DNA from: Paeniglutamicibacter terrestris
GTDB taxonomy: Bacteria; Actinomycetota; Actinomycetes; Actinomycetales; Micrococcaceae
Assembly (NCBI RefSeq): GCF_012271785.1
Contig: NZ_JAAWVT010000008.1
Location: 62,001 to 126,000, forward strand
Direction: 5' to 3'
DNA: 64,000 nucleotides
Shown here: piece by piece, positions 46,005 through 54,248 of the stretch
Layout: each line of letters starts with the position of its first letter
How positions within the stretch are numbered: the stretch's first letter is position 1
Position numbers and translations under genes: made by a program
The notes under the pieces: model-generated
Told to the model about the DNA's origin: nothing
The model's database searches: none
Seen by the model: the letters and a program-made list of their open reading frames with translations, nothing else

Positions 46005-46820
46005 TCAGTAGCGTGGTTTCGCTCGCCAGGCATGGGTGAGGTAAGGAAGCGCAAACGGCTCCCCCGGCTGGTGCCCCAGATGATCAAAGAGGTACCAGGT
46101 CAGGTTGTGTTCAACTCTTGCCCTGGTCGCAGCCCCGGCACGCAGGTAGTAGCTGCGTGACTTGGCCAGCTCGATCACCTGCTCACCGGTTAATTCTTGT
46201 TCCCACGTCCATGCCCCGGATTCTGGAGTCTGAAACTCGAGCCCCAAGGGTGGAACGAAGTCGGGGCGATGTACATCTCCGGCGTGCATGATCCGTGCTA
46301 AACGGTGGACCCATGAAATGGAGACATCAAATTGGTTCCACACCAAAGACAGCTGGCCCTCGGGACGCAACACACGCGCTGCCTCCGAACTCGCGGCCTT
46401 CGGATCAACCCAGTGCCACGCTTGGGCGTAGCTAATGACGTCGGCCGATTTCTCTTCGAGTCCGGTGTTCTCGCCGGTGCCCGAGGTGGCCTCAAGATCA
46501 GGAAGTCGCTCACGCAAAACGGTGAGCATATCTTCGGAGGGTTCCACGGCGCGAACGCTCAGCCCACGGTCCAATAGCTGCGAAGTGAAGATCCCCGTGC
46601 CCGCACCAACGTCAACAACATCCTGCGCCCCGGTCGGCACCATGAAGTCAATTGCGGCATCCGGGTAGGCCGGACGTACTGAGTCATAGTGCGAGCCACC
46701 AATGGTGAAGGCGGTGGCGAGTTCTGCCCGGCGTGTGGCATTCATCGTGAAGGCACGCAAAGGCAACCCCGGAACGGGCCGCGGCGCCATTCCGGGAAGC
46801 GGAGGCTTGGAATCAGGCAT
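46005..46820 (-). CDS. Class I SAM-dependent methyltransferase
   Basis: 271 residues. The SAM-binding motif I is VVDVGAGTGIFTSQLL, followed by the acidic residue in VRAVEPSEDML and the family blocks ISYAQAWHWVDPKAAS and EAARVLRPEGQLSLVWNQ, typical of the UbiE/Methyltransf_11 group. The ATG at 46820 overlaps the end of ribF by eight bases, pointing to translational coupling. A Met 25 codons on (MNATRRAEL) is the domain start proper. The substrate is not indicated. Confidence 0.9.
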   Translation of the reverse strand: MPDSKPPLPGMAPRPVPGLPLRAFTMNATRRAELATAFTIGGSHYDSVRPAYPDAAIDFMVPTGAQDVVDVGAGTGIFTSQLLDRGLSVRAVEPSEDMLTVLRERLPDLEATSGTGENTGLEEKSADVISYAQAWHWVDPKAASSEAARVLRPEGQLSLVWNQFDVSISWVHRLARIMHAGDVHRPDFVPPLGLEFQTPESGAWTWEQELTGEQVIELAKSRSYYLRAGAATRARVEHNLTWYLFDHLGHQPGEPFALPYLTHAWRAKPRY

Positions 46821-47760
46821 CAAGCAAGACCGTGCGGGTGCGTTGAACGTCCTCACGCATCTGATCCACCAGCGCCTCAACTCCTTGGTATGCCACCATC
46901 GGGCGCAGGTGCTCCACAAACTCGACCACGATCTGCTGGCCGTAGAGGTCAAAGTCCTCCACACCTTCGGCCGGGCGGTCGATCACGTGGGCCTCAACCT
47001 GTCGGCTGACACCTTCAAAGGTCGGGTTGGAACCAACGGAGATGGCGGCTGGCCAGCGCATCTGCGCCTCATCTACCAACCAGCCGGCGTACACGCCGTC
47101 TGCCGGGATGATGCCTGAAGCCGCTGGGTCAAGGTTGGCGGTGGGGAAGCCGAGTTCGCGCCCGCGTGCGGCTCCGTGCACTACCTCACCGCGCATGCGG
47201 TGAGGGCGTCCGAGGATCTGGGCGGCGGTGCCAACTTCTCCGCGGTTCAGTGCCTCACGAACCCAGGTGGAGGACCAGCGGCGGTGATCCCCAATATCCT
47301 CGATGCCAATGACATCAAAGTTATATTGTTTGCCCAGAGCGACCATGACGTCGAAGTCACCGGAATTATCAATGCCAAAGCGCACATCGTGGCCAACAAC
47401 CACGGTGCAGGCGTTCAATGCGCCAACGATAATCTTGGCAACAAATTCCTCGGCGGTGGCCTTGGAGAATTCAAGGGTGTAATGAATCATCAGCAGAGCA
47501 TCAAGCCCCTCATCGGCGAGGGTCTCGATCCGGTCTTCTAGACCCATTATGAGTTCGGGGGCTGCGTCGGGGCGGTGAACCTGTGCCGGATGCGGATCAA
47601 AACTGATGGCAATTGCTTTGGCGCCGCGTTCGCGGGCGGTGGCGACAACTGCTGCCAGGACCTCACGATGACCGCGGTGCACCCCATCGAAGTTGCCGAT
47701 GGTGACTACCGATGGGCCGATGCCGGGGGGTACGGCTTCAAGGCCTTTCCAATAGTGCAC
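46813..47760 (-). CDS. ribF: Bifunctional riboflavin kinase / FAD synthetase
   Basis: Phosphorylates riboflavin to FMN and adenylates FMN to FAD. 315 residues: N-terminal nucleotidyltransferase domain with VVTIGNFDGVHRGHREVL and VVGHDVRFG, and C-terminal kinase domain with GRPHRMRGEVVHGAARGREL, FPTANL and PADGVYAG. The GTG at 47760 is preferred because AAGGAGCAAC precedes it and the usual N-terminus starts there. Divergent from the DUF937 gene across 174 bases. The methyltransferase follows with an overlap. Confidence 0.97.
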   Translation of the reverse strand: MHYWKGLEAVPPGIGPSVVTIGNFDGVHRGHREVLAAVVATARERGAKAIAISFDPHPAQVHRPDAAPELIMGLEDRIETLADEGLDALLMIHYTLEFSKATAEEFVAKIIVGALNACTVVVGHDVRFGIDNSGDFDVMVALGKQYNFDVIGIEDIGDHRRWSSTWVREALNRGEVGTAAQILGRPHRMRGEVVHGAARGRELGFPTANLDPAASGIIPADGVYAGWLVDEAQMRWPAAISVGSNPTFEGVSRQVEAHVIDRPAEGVEDFDLYGQQIVVEFVEHLRPMVAYQGVEALVDQMREDVQRTRTVLLDA

Positions 47761-47934
47761 GTTGCTCCTTAGCGGGGTTAGTTGCGGCCACATTTTCGGC
47801 GGCCATTACCATTATGGACGACAAGTGCTCCAACTACCGATTTTTGTCTCGTGGCTCTCCCCCAATCCGGGCGTTCACAACCTAGGATGGGCGCAGGGAC
47901 GTCATCCTGGACGCCCAATTCAAAGGAGCACTTG

Positions 47935-48546
47935 ATGGCAGACATTAACGAACTGTTGAAGATGATCCCACTGGAGCAGTTGGGCGCAAAGTTGGGTGTG
48001 GATACCGAGACCGCTCGTGCCACCGCTGCCGCTGCCCTCCCCTCGCTATTGGCGGGCCTGAACAGCAATGCTTCCTCCCCCGAAGGCGAGGAAGCATTAA
48101 ACTCGGCCATTGCCCAGCATGACGCAACTTTCCTGGACGGTGGCGTGGACATCGACGCCGTTGATACCGAAGACGGCCAGAAGATTGTCCAGCACGCCTT
48201 GGGCGGTAACCAGGACGCTCTTGCCGCATCACTGACCAGCGCTGCCCCGGGCGGCTTTGACCTGGGCGATCTGGTGAAGAAGGCACTGCCGATCCTAGCC
48301 CCGTTGGTCATGTCGTTCCTGGCCAAGCAGGCCAGTAATTCTTCGGGCGGCTTGGGCTCGATCCTCGGCGGCCTACTGGGCTCCGCGGGCGGTAACACCG
48401 CGCAGGGGGCCGGTGGAATTGATCTGGGCGGAATCCTCGGGGGTCTCTTCGGCGGCGCGCAGCAGGGATCGAGCACCGCAAATCCCCAGGGCGCCGGCGG
48501 CCTGGATCTCGGCGGCATTCTCGGCGGACTCTTCGGTAAGAAGTAG
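47935..48546 (+). CDS. DUF937 protein with Gly-rich repeat tail
   Basis: 203 residues. The N-terminal ~120 residues match DUF937: INELLKMIPLEQLGAKLGVD, a helical Ala-rich core and FDLGDLVKKALPILAPLVMSFL. The tail holds related Gly-rich units (GGLGSILGGLLG, GGIDLGGILGGLFGG, GGLDLGGILGGLFG). Function is unknown; YidB, the best-known relative, is not characterised in detail. AAAGGAG precedes the ATG at 47935 by seven bases. A large two-stem terminator follows. Confidence 0.9.
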   Translation: MADINELLKMIPLEQLGAKLGVDTETARATAAAALPSLLAGLNSNASSPEGEEALNSAIAQHDATFLDGGVDIDAVDTEDGQKIVQHALGGNQDALAASLTSAAPGGFDLGDLVKKALPILAPLVMSFLAKQASNSSGGLGSILGGLLGSAGGNTAQGAGGIDLGGILGGLFGGAQQGSSTANPQGAGGLDLGGILGGLFGKK

Positions 48547-48574
48547 TCCTTTTCCGTCCCAGACAACAGACGCC

Positions 48575-48641
48575 AGCGGGCCCGTCCCTAAGAGAGCCAG
48601 CACCGTTATCGGTGCTGGAGTTCAAAAGGAACGGGCCCGCT
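48575..48641. terminator. Two-tier hairpin terminator between convergent genes
   Basis: Outer arms AGCGGGCCCGT (48575-48585) and ACGGGCCCGCT (48631-48641) enclose a perfect inner stem CCAGCACCG / CGGTGCTGG (48597-48605, 48610-48618) with a TTAT loop. TGTTGTTCTTATT follows on the + strand. It sits between the DUF937 gene (+) and a membrane-protein gene (-). Confidence 0.85.
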
Positions 48642-48668
48642 GTTGTTCTTATTGGGTGTCCGAGGAAC

Positions 48669-49163
48669 TTAGTGTGTCTCGGTTGTGCTCTCGCGGTGGC
48701 GGGAGAGCCACCAGAGCCCGATCATCGGCAAGACCAGCGGCACGTAGCCGTAGCCAGAGCCGAAGTGCGACCAGACAGCCGGGTGGGCAAAGAGATGCGG
48801 TACGGCGAAGCTCAGCACACCGACCACCAGCACACCCACCAATTCGAAAAGGACCGCGTACCAGGAGAGCCTCCAGCTACCGGGCTTCTTGGAGGCCAGA
48901 GCGAGGGTGGCCACAATGTAGACCACGCCCGCTACGGCGCTGAGCGTGTAGGCCAGCGGGGCTCCGGAGAAGTCCTGGGTGATCTGGTACAGCGCGCGCA
49001 CCGTGGCGGAGAGCGCCAGCACGCCGTACACGGCGATGATGATTCGCCCGAGGCCAGAGCTGCGCCCGCCGTTGGATCCCTTGGTGGAATTCTTGGTCTT
49101 ACCGCGGGACGCTGCGTCAGCAATGCGCGAGCGTTTCACCCCAGTTTTTCCATCGTCACTCAT
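48669..49163 (-). CDS. Multi-pass membrane protein of unknown function
   Basis: 164 residues. A basic, Ser/Gly-rich cytoplasmic N-terminus (about 1-38) is followed by four TM helices: GRIIIAVYGVLALSATVRAL, LSAVAGVVYIVATLAL, YAVLFELVGVLVVGVLSF and YVPLVLPMIGLWWLS. A conserved-looking PHLFAHPAVWSHFGSGYGYV loop precedes the last helix. Such proteins are common near truB in actinobacteria but have no assigned role. Its ATG overlaps the stop of the upstream gene (ATGA), so the two are coupled. Confidence 0.8.
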   Translation of the reverse strand: MSDDGKTGVKRSRIADAASRGKTKNSTKGSNGGRSSGLGRIIIAVYGVLALSATVRALYQITQDFSGAPLAYTLSAVAGVVYIVATLALASKKPGSWRLSWYAVLFELVGVLVVGVLSFAVPHLFAHPAVWSHFGSGYGYVPLVLPMIGLWWLSRHRESTTETH

Positions 49164-49534
49164 GCCGGAAGCACCCCGTCCCAAATCTGTTCCATCCTGT
49201 ACAACATGACAAATACAACCGCGCCGGACGCCGCGAGCACCGTATTGGAATAGCGCGACTTATCGGTCACCGCCCAGATAAAGGCAAGAGCTGGAACCAG
49301 CAGAGCGGTAATCAGATAACCCCAAAATTCCCAGGGTTCACCGTTCAGCGGCTGACCGCCGGCTTGCCGGATGGCCGCTCCGATTCCGTAGACAATCAGG
49401 AACACGTCCAGCAGTGCTACGGAGATCAGGGCAAAATCGTCCGGGTAATCACGAATGATGGTTGCCACCACACCCAGCACAACGGCCAGGGCACACAGAA
49501 TGGCTCCGGCTATAAAGAATCCGTCAACGATCAC
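49160..49534 (-). CDS. Small four-helix membrane protein of unknown function
   Basis: 124 residues, GTG start, four hydrophobic helices with few loops (FFIAGAILCALAVVLGVVAT and ISVALLDVFLIVYGIGAAI are the first two). No ribosome site is clear. It overlaps the next gene by four bases and lies 72 bases after truB. The two small membrane genes probably work together, role unknown. Confidence 0.72.
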   Translation of the reverse strand: MIVDGFFIAGAILCALAVVLGVVATIIRDYPDDFALISVALLDVFLIVYGIGAAIRQAGGQPLNGEPWEFWGYLITALLVPALAFIWAVTDKSRYSNTVLAASGAVVFVMLYRMEQIWDGVLPA

Positions 49535-49605
49535 GGCGGAGGTTACCCCTTAAACATAGTGATTCTTCCTTGGTCTTGATGCCCGATTCCTCCGGGCAAC
49601 AGTCA

Positions 49606-50517
49606 CTAGGAAGCGGTGGCGAAGACCAGTTCGGGCTTGGCCTCGGCGCCCTTGTTCTTCAGCAGTGCCACCAGCGTTCCATCCGGAGCGAAGGCGGCCG
49701 TCACCTCATCGGTCTCATTTGAGCTGATGCGACGACCAAAGGAGAGCTCGGAGCGCTCCTTCTCCGTCAAATCACGACGGGTGAACAAAGCGTCTGCTGC
49801 ATCTTCCAGCGGCAGGTACTCAAAGTCCTTGGCCAACTGCTCCAGCGTGCGAGCCTTGTCCAACGTGTAGGGTCCAACCTCGGTGCGACGCAGCGCGGTC
49901 AGGTGGCCGCCCACGGCTAAGTCTTCACCGAGGTCGCGGGCCAGAGCACGAATATAGGTTCCGGAGGTGCATTCCACGGTCACATCGATGTCTAGAATCT
50001 TGCCACCACGTTCGCGGCGAATATCGTGCACTTCAAAACGACGAATGGTCACCGAGCGAGCGGCAAGCTTTACTTCTTCGCCGGCACGCACTCGGGCGTA
50101 GGCGCGCTCGCCATTGACCTTGATGGCGCTGACGGAAGATGGAACTTGCTCAATGTCTCCGGTGAGCTTGGCAATGCCGGCGTGGATCGCTTCCTCGGTC
50201 AGGGCAGCGGCAATCCGCGTTTGCACGATCTCGCCTTCGGCATCATCGGTGATGGTCGACTCGCCCAGACGGATGGTGGCGGTGTAGGTCTTGTGGGCGC
50301 CGACGATGTAGGTCAGCAGACGCGTGGCCTTGTTGATGCCCAGCACCAGCACGCCGGTGGCCATCGGATCCAAGGTTCCGGCATGGCCGACCTTGCGGGT
50401 TCCGGCTAGCCGGCGGGTGCGGCCCACCACGTCGTGGCTCGTCCAGCCCTGAGGCTTGTCGACGATGACCAGGCCTGAGCCGATGGCTTGGGTGGGTTGC
50501 TCCGGAACAGTTTTCAC
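49606..50517 (-). CDS. truB: tRNA pseudouridine-55 synthase
   Basis: Makes pseudouridine 55 in the T-loop of tRNAs. 303 residues. The catalytic Asp is in HAGTLDPMATGVLVLG; the opening GLVIVDKPQGWTSHDVV, GQIEQVPSSVSAIKVNGERAY-like KV block and GTYIRALARDLG are family features. The GTG at 50517 fits the conserved N-terminus. A -10-like TATACT lies seven bases before it, so the mRNA may be leaderless. The gene belongs to the rbfA-truB-ribF series but has its own promoter here, as plus-strand genes separate it from rbfA. Confidence 0.96.
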   Translation of the reverse strand: MKTVPEQPTQAIGSGLVIVDKPQGWTSHDVVGRTRRLAGTRKVGHAGTLDPMATGVLVLGINKATRLLTYIVGAHKTYTATIRLGESTITDDAEGEIVQTRIAAALTEEAIHAGIAKLTGDIEQVPSSVSAIKVNGERAYARVRAGEEVKLAARSVTIRRFEVHDIRRERGGKILDIDVTVECTSGTYIRALARDLGEDLAVGGHLTALRRTEVGPYTLDKARTLEQLAKDFEYLPLEDAADALFTRRDLTEKERSELSFGRRISSNETDEVTAAFAPDGTLVALLKNKGAEAKPELVFATAS

Positions 50518-50524
50518 GCCCTCT

Positions 50525-50530
50525 AGTATA
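50525..50530 (-). promoter_or_regulatory. -10 element of a probable leaderless truB promoter
   Basis: TATACT on the minus strand is followed by seven bases (AGAGGGC) and then the GTG start, so transcription would begin at or within a base or two of the start codon. A clear -35 box is not seen. Confidence 0.5.
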
Positions 50531-51165
50531 TGCCGCCAACCTGATGGCGTTCTTACCCGTGTTTTGGACTCCCTCCTCCCCGACCCAGCGCCCGCGAATA
50601 CGCCTCGGCTCGCCGGATCGCGGCGACCCTTGCTCAACACAGGGCGTCAATCAGCCACTTTTCACAGGGCGCGAGAGTCTCGGTTACCGTCCAACATTCC
50701 GCCCAAACCCCACGCACAAACTACCGATCTTCGGTGTTTCGAGATGAGTGCGTGTGCTGATTACCACGAACGATCTGGCTCCACCGGCTCCGCGCGGGCT
50801 GATGACAGCTCACCCGATGACCAATCCACTGATCGGTTTTGTTACTCTCCGGTCGCCATTGACTTAGGCCAGCGCGAAACATAGCGTCGTCTCTACCCGG
50901 TCTCAGCCGGAACACTCGCATCGGGCATGGAACCTCTGGGGGGATCCAACGCCCACGTCCCCGTTTTAACGGCGTCACTCGTAGCAAAATATCATCATCG
51001 ACAGAATGAGCCAGGGGCATCGCTCCGCGCCCGAAAATAAAAAGCTGCGCAAGCTCATTTTCCTGCCCGGCTGCATGTCGCGTGATGAAAGATGAAACGA
51101 GCCAGCTCGATCGTTCACGCAACGCACCCTCGTTGCGTCCAGATCTATTGGCTAGGAAACTCATC
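50531..51165. other. Non-coding stretch
   Basis: About 635 bases between divergent truB and the ScyD/E-like gene. Frames on both strands lack ribosome sites and recognisable products. I saw no strong hairpin. Confidence 0.4.
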
Positions 51166-52263
51166 ATGAAGTTTCGTACCGTAGCGGCAGTAGCCGCTGC
51201 TTCGGCCTTGACGGTGACGCTGAGCGTCACCCCCTCCCAGGCCCGCAATAACAATCCCACCGCACCAACCATTTCCAACGTCAAAACGCTCGCCGAAGGT
51301 CTGGCGGGCCCACTCAAGGTTGCCTTTGGACCCCATGGCAATATCTTGGTCGCCGAGGACTTCGCTGGCCAACTCAGCTCCATCTCACCCACCGGGGAAA
51401 AGAAAACGCTGGTGAATGCGCCGGGCAAAGAAATCGTCGGCGTCTCACATGAGCGTGGAACCACGTATTACTTCGAGAATGCTGGGGCCACGGGCGAGGA
51501 GCCACCCAGCGGGGCGACACCCGCACTGCTGAAGTCAATCAACAAGTCGGGCAAGATCCACACCATCACCGACATCACGGAGTTCGAGAAGACGCATGAC
51601 CCGGACGGATCCACGGTCTATGGGGTGCGCGATGCCAGCGCAAGTTGTTTGGCGGATGCCCCGTGGATGCAATCCACCGGCGAGCTCTATTCCCACCCGT
51701 TCTCCAGCGTTCCGGCGCGTAACGGCGTTTATGTAGGTGATGCGGGAGCCAATACGATCCTGCATGTGAACAATCACGGCAAGGTATCACTGGTCAAGGC
51801 ACTCAAGGCCGAACCGATCACCGTGACCGAGGCGGTGCGGGACCTCGCCGAGGGGATGGGGCTTTCCGTCCCTGATTGCATGCTTGGCCACACCTATTGG
51901 GCCCAACCAGTACCCACCGACATCACGATCATGGGCAACTGGCTCTACTACACCGTGTTGCCCGGGGTACCGGGTGAGTCGCTATCCAGCGGCAAGGTCT
52001 ACAAAATGAATCTGCATACCAAGAAGACCCAGGTTCTTGCCACCGGATTGAGCGCACCCACCGGAATTGCGCTGGATAAGCGGGGCAACGTCTATGTGTC
52101 CGAGCTCTTTGGCGGCGGGATCTCTCGCATCGTCAACGGACATGCCGTGAGCGTGCTGCCGGCACAGATGGCCAGCGACGTCGCCATCCACAACAACAAG
52201 TTGATCGCCGGCACCGAGGCCCTGACACCGTCCGGAAAGCTGGTGACCGCCACCATCAAATAG
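51166..52263 (+). CDS. ScyD/ScyE-family secreted beta-propeller protein
   Basis: 365 residues. A signal peptide (KFRTVAAVAAASALTVTLSV, cleavage after SQA) exports it. The rest has repeated propeller-like blades: LAEGLAGPLKVAFGPHGNIL, NGVYVGDAGANTILHVNNHG and LATGLSAPTGIALDKRGNVY, a layout shared with NHL-type propellers and the ScyD/E proteins of scytonemin loci. In actinobacteria these are widespread and uncharacterised, so no pigment role is implied. The start at 51166 has AGGAAA upstream and begins the signal peptide directly. Confidence 0.85.
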   Translation: MKFRTVAAVAAASALTVTLSVTPSQARNNNPTAPTISNVKTLAEGLAGPLKVAFGPHGNILVAEDFAGQLSSISPTGEKKTLVNAPGKEIVGVSHERGTTYYFENAGATGEEPPSGATPALLKSINKSGKIHTITDITEFEKTHDPDGSTVYGVRDASASCLADAPWMQSTGELYSHPFSSVPARNGVYVGDAGANTILHVNNHGKVSLVKALKAEPITVTEAVRDLAEGMGLSVPDCMLGHTYWAQPVPTDITIMGNWLYYTVLPGVPGESLSSGKVYKMNLHTKKTQVLATGLSAPTGIALDKRGNVYVSELFGGGISRIVNGHAVSVLPAQMASDVAIHNNKLIAGTEALTPSGKLVTATIK

Positions 52264-52298
52264 TGAGGCTTCTACCTGTTGTATTCCTTGGGGGAATA

Positions 52299-52364
52299 AA
52301 GAAACCCCTCCGCGAAGGACACTGGAACCATGCAGCACCTCGTTCCTCGCGGCGGGGCTTCTTT
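52299..52364. terminator. Hairpin after the ScyD/E-like gene
   Basis: About 17-bp arms (AAGAAACCCCTCCGCGA near 52299-52315 and TCGCGGCGGGGCTTCTT near 52347-52363) with two mismatches and a 31-base loop, followed by T-rich sequence. It begins 35 bases past the stop. Confidence 0.65.
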
Positions 52365-52433
52365 GTGTTTGGATCCAAAACTCAATCCAAACCAAACCAG
52401 TTCAGGCAAGGTGTACCGGCATTTTTTCGATAC

Positions 52434-52736
52434 TCAGGAGGCCAAACGTTCGCCCGACTCCCCCACCGAGACATCGCCCTTACCGCAGAGCGTCGGGCCA
52501 TTGATGGATGCCCACACCTCATCAAGGGAGAGCCCCAGGACGGTAGCGAGCGCAGCGATGGTGGAGAAAGACGGGGTGGCGATACGTCCCGTTTCGATCT
52601 TGCGCAGGGTTTCGGGTGAAATTTCGGCAGCAACGGCTACCTCAAACATGGATCGATCGGTACGAGCCGCACGCAGGAGGGAACCGAGTTGCTGACCGCG
52701 TTCGAGTTCGGCGGGAGTAAGTGGAAGTCTGACCAT
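52434..52736 (-). CDS. XRE-family HTH regulator
   Basis: 100 residues. A helix-turn-helix of the Cro/C1 type spans about residues 12-65: LGSLLRAARTDRSMFEVAVA, SPETLRKIETGRIATPSFST and ALATVLGLSLDEVW. It is divergent from a methionine aminopeptidase gene across 69 bases that contain a perfect 18-bp-arm palindrome, the likely operator for both. This regulator/MetAP pairing recurs in actinobacteria such as Streptomyces, as far as I know. Its ATG is only about ten bases from a -10-like TACTAT, so its transcript has almost no leader. Confidence 0.9.
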   Translation of the reverse strand: MVRLPLTPAELERGQQLGSLLRAARTDRSMFEVAVAAEISPETLRKIETGRIATPSFSTIAALATVLGLSLDEVWASINGPTLCGKGDVSVGESGERLAS

Positions 52737-52740
52737 AGTT

Positions 52741-52782
52741 CCAATGATAGTACCGGTATAGTATTACCGGTACTATCATTGG
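52741..52782. promoter_or_regulatory. Palindromic operator containing both divergent promoters
   Basis: Perfect 18-bp arms (52741-52758 and 52765-52782) flank TAGTAT. Each arm holds the 8-bp palindrome TACCGGTA, 14 bases apart centre to centre, and a TACTAT -10-like hexamer pointing outward (52771-52776 on +, 52752-52747 on -). A dimeric XRE protein binding here would shut both genes. Confidence 0.8.
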
Positions 52783-52805
52783 TGCCAACGAGAGGAATAT
52801 TCCCC

Positions 52806-53570
52806 ATGATCGAAATTTTCGGCCCCGCCGAGCTGCAACGCGCGGCTGAGAGTGGAGCATTTATCTCCTCCGTTCTCCAGAGCCTGAAAAAACGGATCAC
52901 CGTTGGCACCAATCTGCTGGAGATTGATCAGTGGGCCGGGGAGATGATCCGAGAGGCGGGTGCACGTTCGTGCTACGTCGATTACGCACCCGACTTCGGC
53001 AGCGGACCCTTCGGCCATTTCATCTGCACATCACTGAACGATGCGGTGCTTCACGGAATGCCGTACGACTACGCGCTGAAAAATGGTGATCTGCTCACCC
53101 TCGATTTTGCAGCATCTCTTGACGGGCTTGTGGCGGACGCAGCGATCAGCTTCACCGTGGGAACGCCCATCAACACCACGGACGCCAAGATGATCAAGGC
53201 AACTCAGTTAGCCCTTGCTGCGGGCATCAACGCCGCGGTTCCCGGGGCTCGCAATGGGGACATCTCGCACGCCATTGGCTCGGTTCTCACCGATGCGGGC
53301 TACTTGGTGAATACGGAATTTGGTGGCCACGGCGTGGGATCAACGATGCACCAAGATCCACACATCGCCAATATTGGCCGCCCCGGACGCGGCTACAAGC
53401 TGCGCGCCGGGCTGCTGCTGGCCATCGAACCGTGGGTCATGTTGGACACCGCCACACTAAAAACCGATGCCGATGGCTGGACGCTCAAGAGTGCCACCGG
53501 TGCGCGCACCGCGCACACCGAACACACCATCGCCATCACCGAGGATGGCCCGCGCATCCTCACCCACTAG
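52806..53570 (+). CDS. map: Type I methionine aminopeptidase
   Basis: Removes N-terminal Met from new proteins. 254 residues with the pita-bread fold. The five metal ligands are visible: Asp in LLTLDFAASLDG, Asp in LVADAAISF, His in EFGGHGVGSTMHQDP, Glu in LLAIEPWVML and Glu in AHTEHTIAI. The ATG at 52806 with GAGAGGAA upstream is preferred to the longer frame that runs through the operator. Being paired with a dedicated repressor, it is probably a conditional second MetAP; a housekeeping copy is expected elsewhere, near secY/adk/infA. Confidence 0.95.
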   Translation: MIEIFGPAELQRAAESGAFISSVLQSLKKRITVGTNLLEIDQWAGEMIREAGARSCYVDYAPDFGSGPFGHFICTSLNDAVLHGMPYDYALKNGDLLTLDFAASLDGLVADAAISFTVGTPINTTDAKMIKATQLALAAGINAAVPGARNGDISHAIGSVLTDAGYLVNTEFGGHGVGSTMHQDPHIANIGRPGRGYKLRAGLLLAIEPWVMLDTATLKTDADGWTLKSATGARTAHTEHTIAITEDGPRILTH

Positions 53571-53596
53571 CTGCGAGATCGATTTCAGCAGTCAAC

Positions 53597-53647
53597 AAAA
53601 AGGTCGTCCCGGCATCCACTCTCAAGTGGATGCCGGGACGACCTTTT
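53597..53647. terminator. Bidirectional terminator, map and rbfA
   Basis: Perfect 23-bp arms around CTCA, with AAAA on one side and TTTT on the other, so it ends transcription from both converging genes. Confidence 0.95.
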
Positions 53648-53672
53648 CAGCTGGTGAAGCTAGGCCTAACGC

Positions 53673-54110
53673 TTAGGCGTTTTCCTCTTCTTCTTCATCA
53701 CGCTTGTACGGATCTGCTTCTCCAGCAAAATCCTTGCCCTGGGCCAGGGCTGCAACTTCTGCATCCTTGGCCTTGGCTGCCCGAAGAAGGTCTTCGAGGT
53801 TCGAGGCGTTCACCGGGATCTCGTCCGCGATGAATTCAACGGTGGGGGTCAGACGAACCGTCAGGTTCTTTCCGACCTCCTTGCGCAGAACACCCTTGGC
53901 TTTTTCCAGGGCTGCTGCTGCATCGGCCTTGGCTTCAGCGTCGCCGAAGACCGTGTAGTAGATGGTGGCGTGCTGCAGGTCGTTAGTAACCCGTGCGTCG
54001 GTGACCGTGATGGCCTCCACGCGGGGATCCTTGACTGCCTTGCCCAGTGCTTGGGCAACAACCACCTTGATGCGTTGGGCCAGTTTAGCGGCGCGTGCCG
54101 AGTCGGCCAT
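53673..54110 (-). CDS. rbfA: Ribosome-binding factor A
   Basis: Matures the 5' end of 16S rRNA and helps in cold adaptation. 145 residues with the KH-like fold: ARAAKLAQRIKVVVAQALGK, VTNDLQHATIYYTVFG and TPTVEFIADEIPVNA. The acidic tail ends with a Glu run. The ATG at 54110 is chosen over a GTG two codons earlier because GAAGGAG lies five bases before it. It follows infB by 138 bases, same strand. Confidence 0.96.
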   Translation of the reverse strand: MADSARAAKLAQRIKVVVAQALGKAVKDPRVEAITVTDARVTNDLQHATIYYTVFGDAEAKADAAAALEKAKGVLRKEVGKNLTVRLTPTVEFIADEIPVNASNLEDLLRAAKAKDAEVAALAQGKDFAGEADPYKRDEEEEENA

Positions 54111-54248
54111 GATCACTCCTTCTTTTTCACGTCTTGAAAACTACGAATACATGCTGTGCCGCGGATGCAAGGGGTGCGTATCCGGCCATCTCTGGCCGAA
54201 TACGCACCCTTACCTTGCTACCGCTGTACGTCTAAAACCGGTGAGGGT

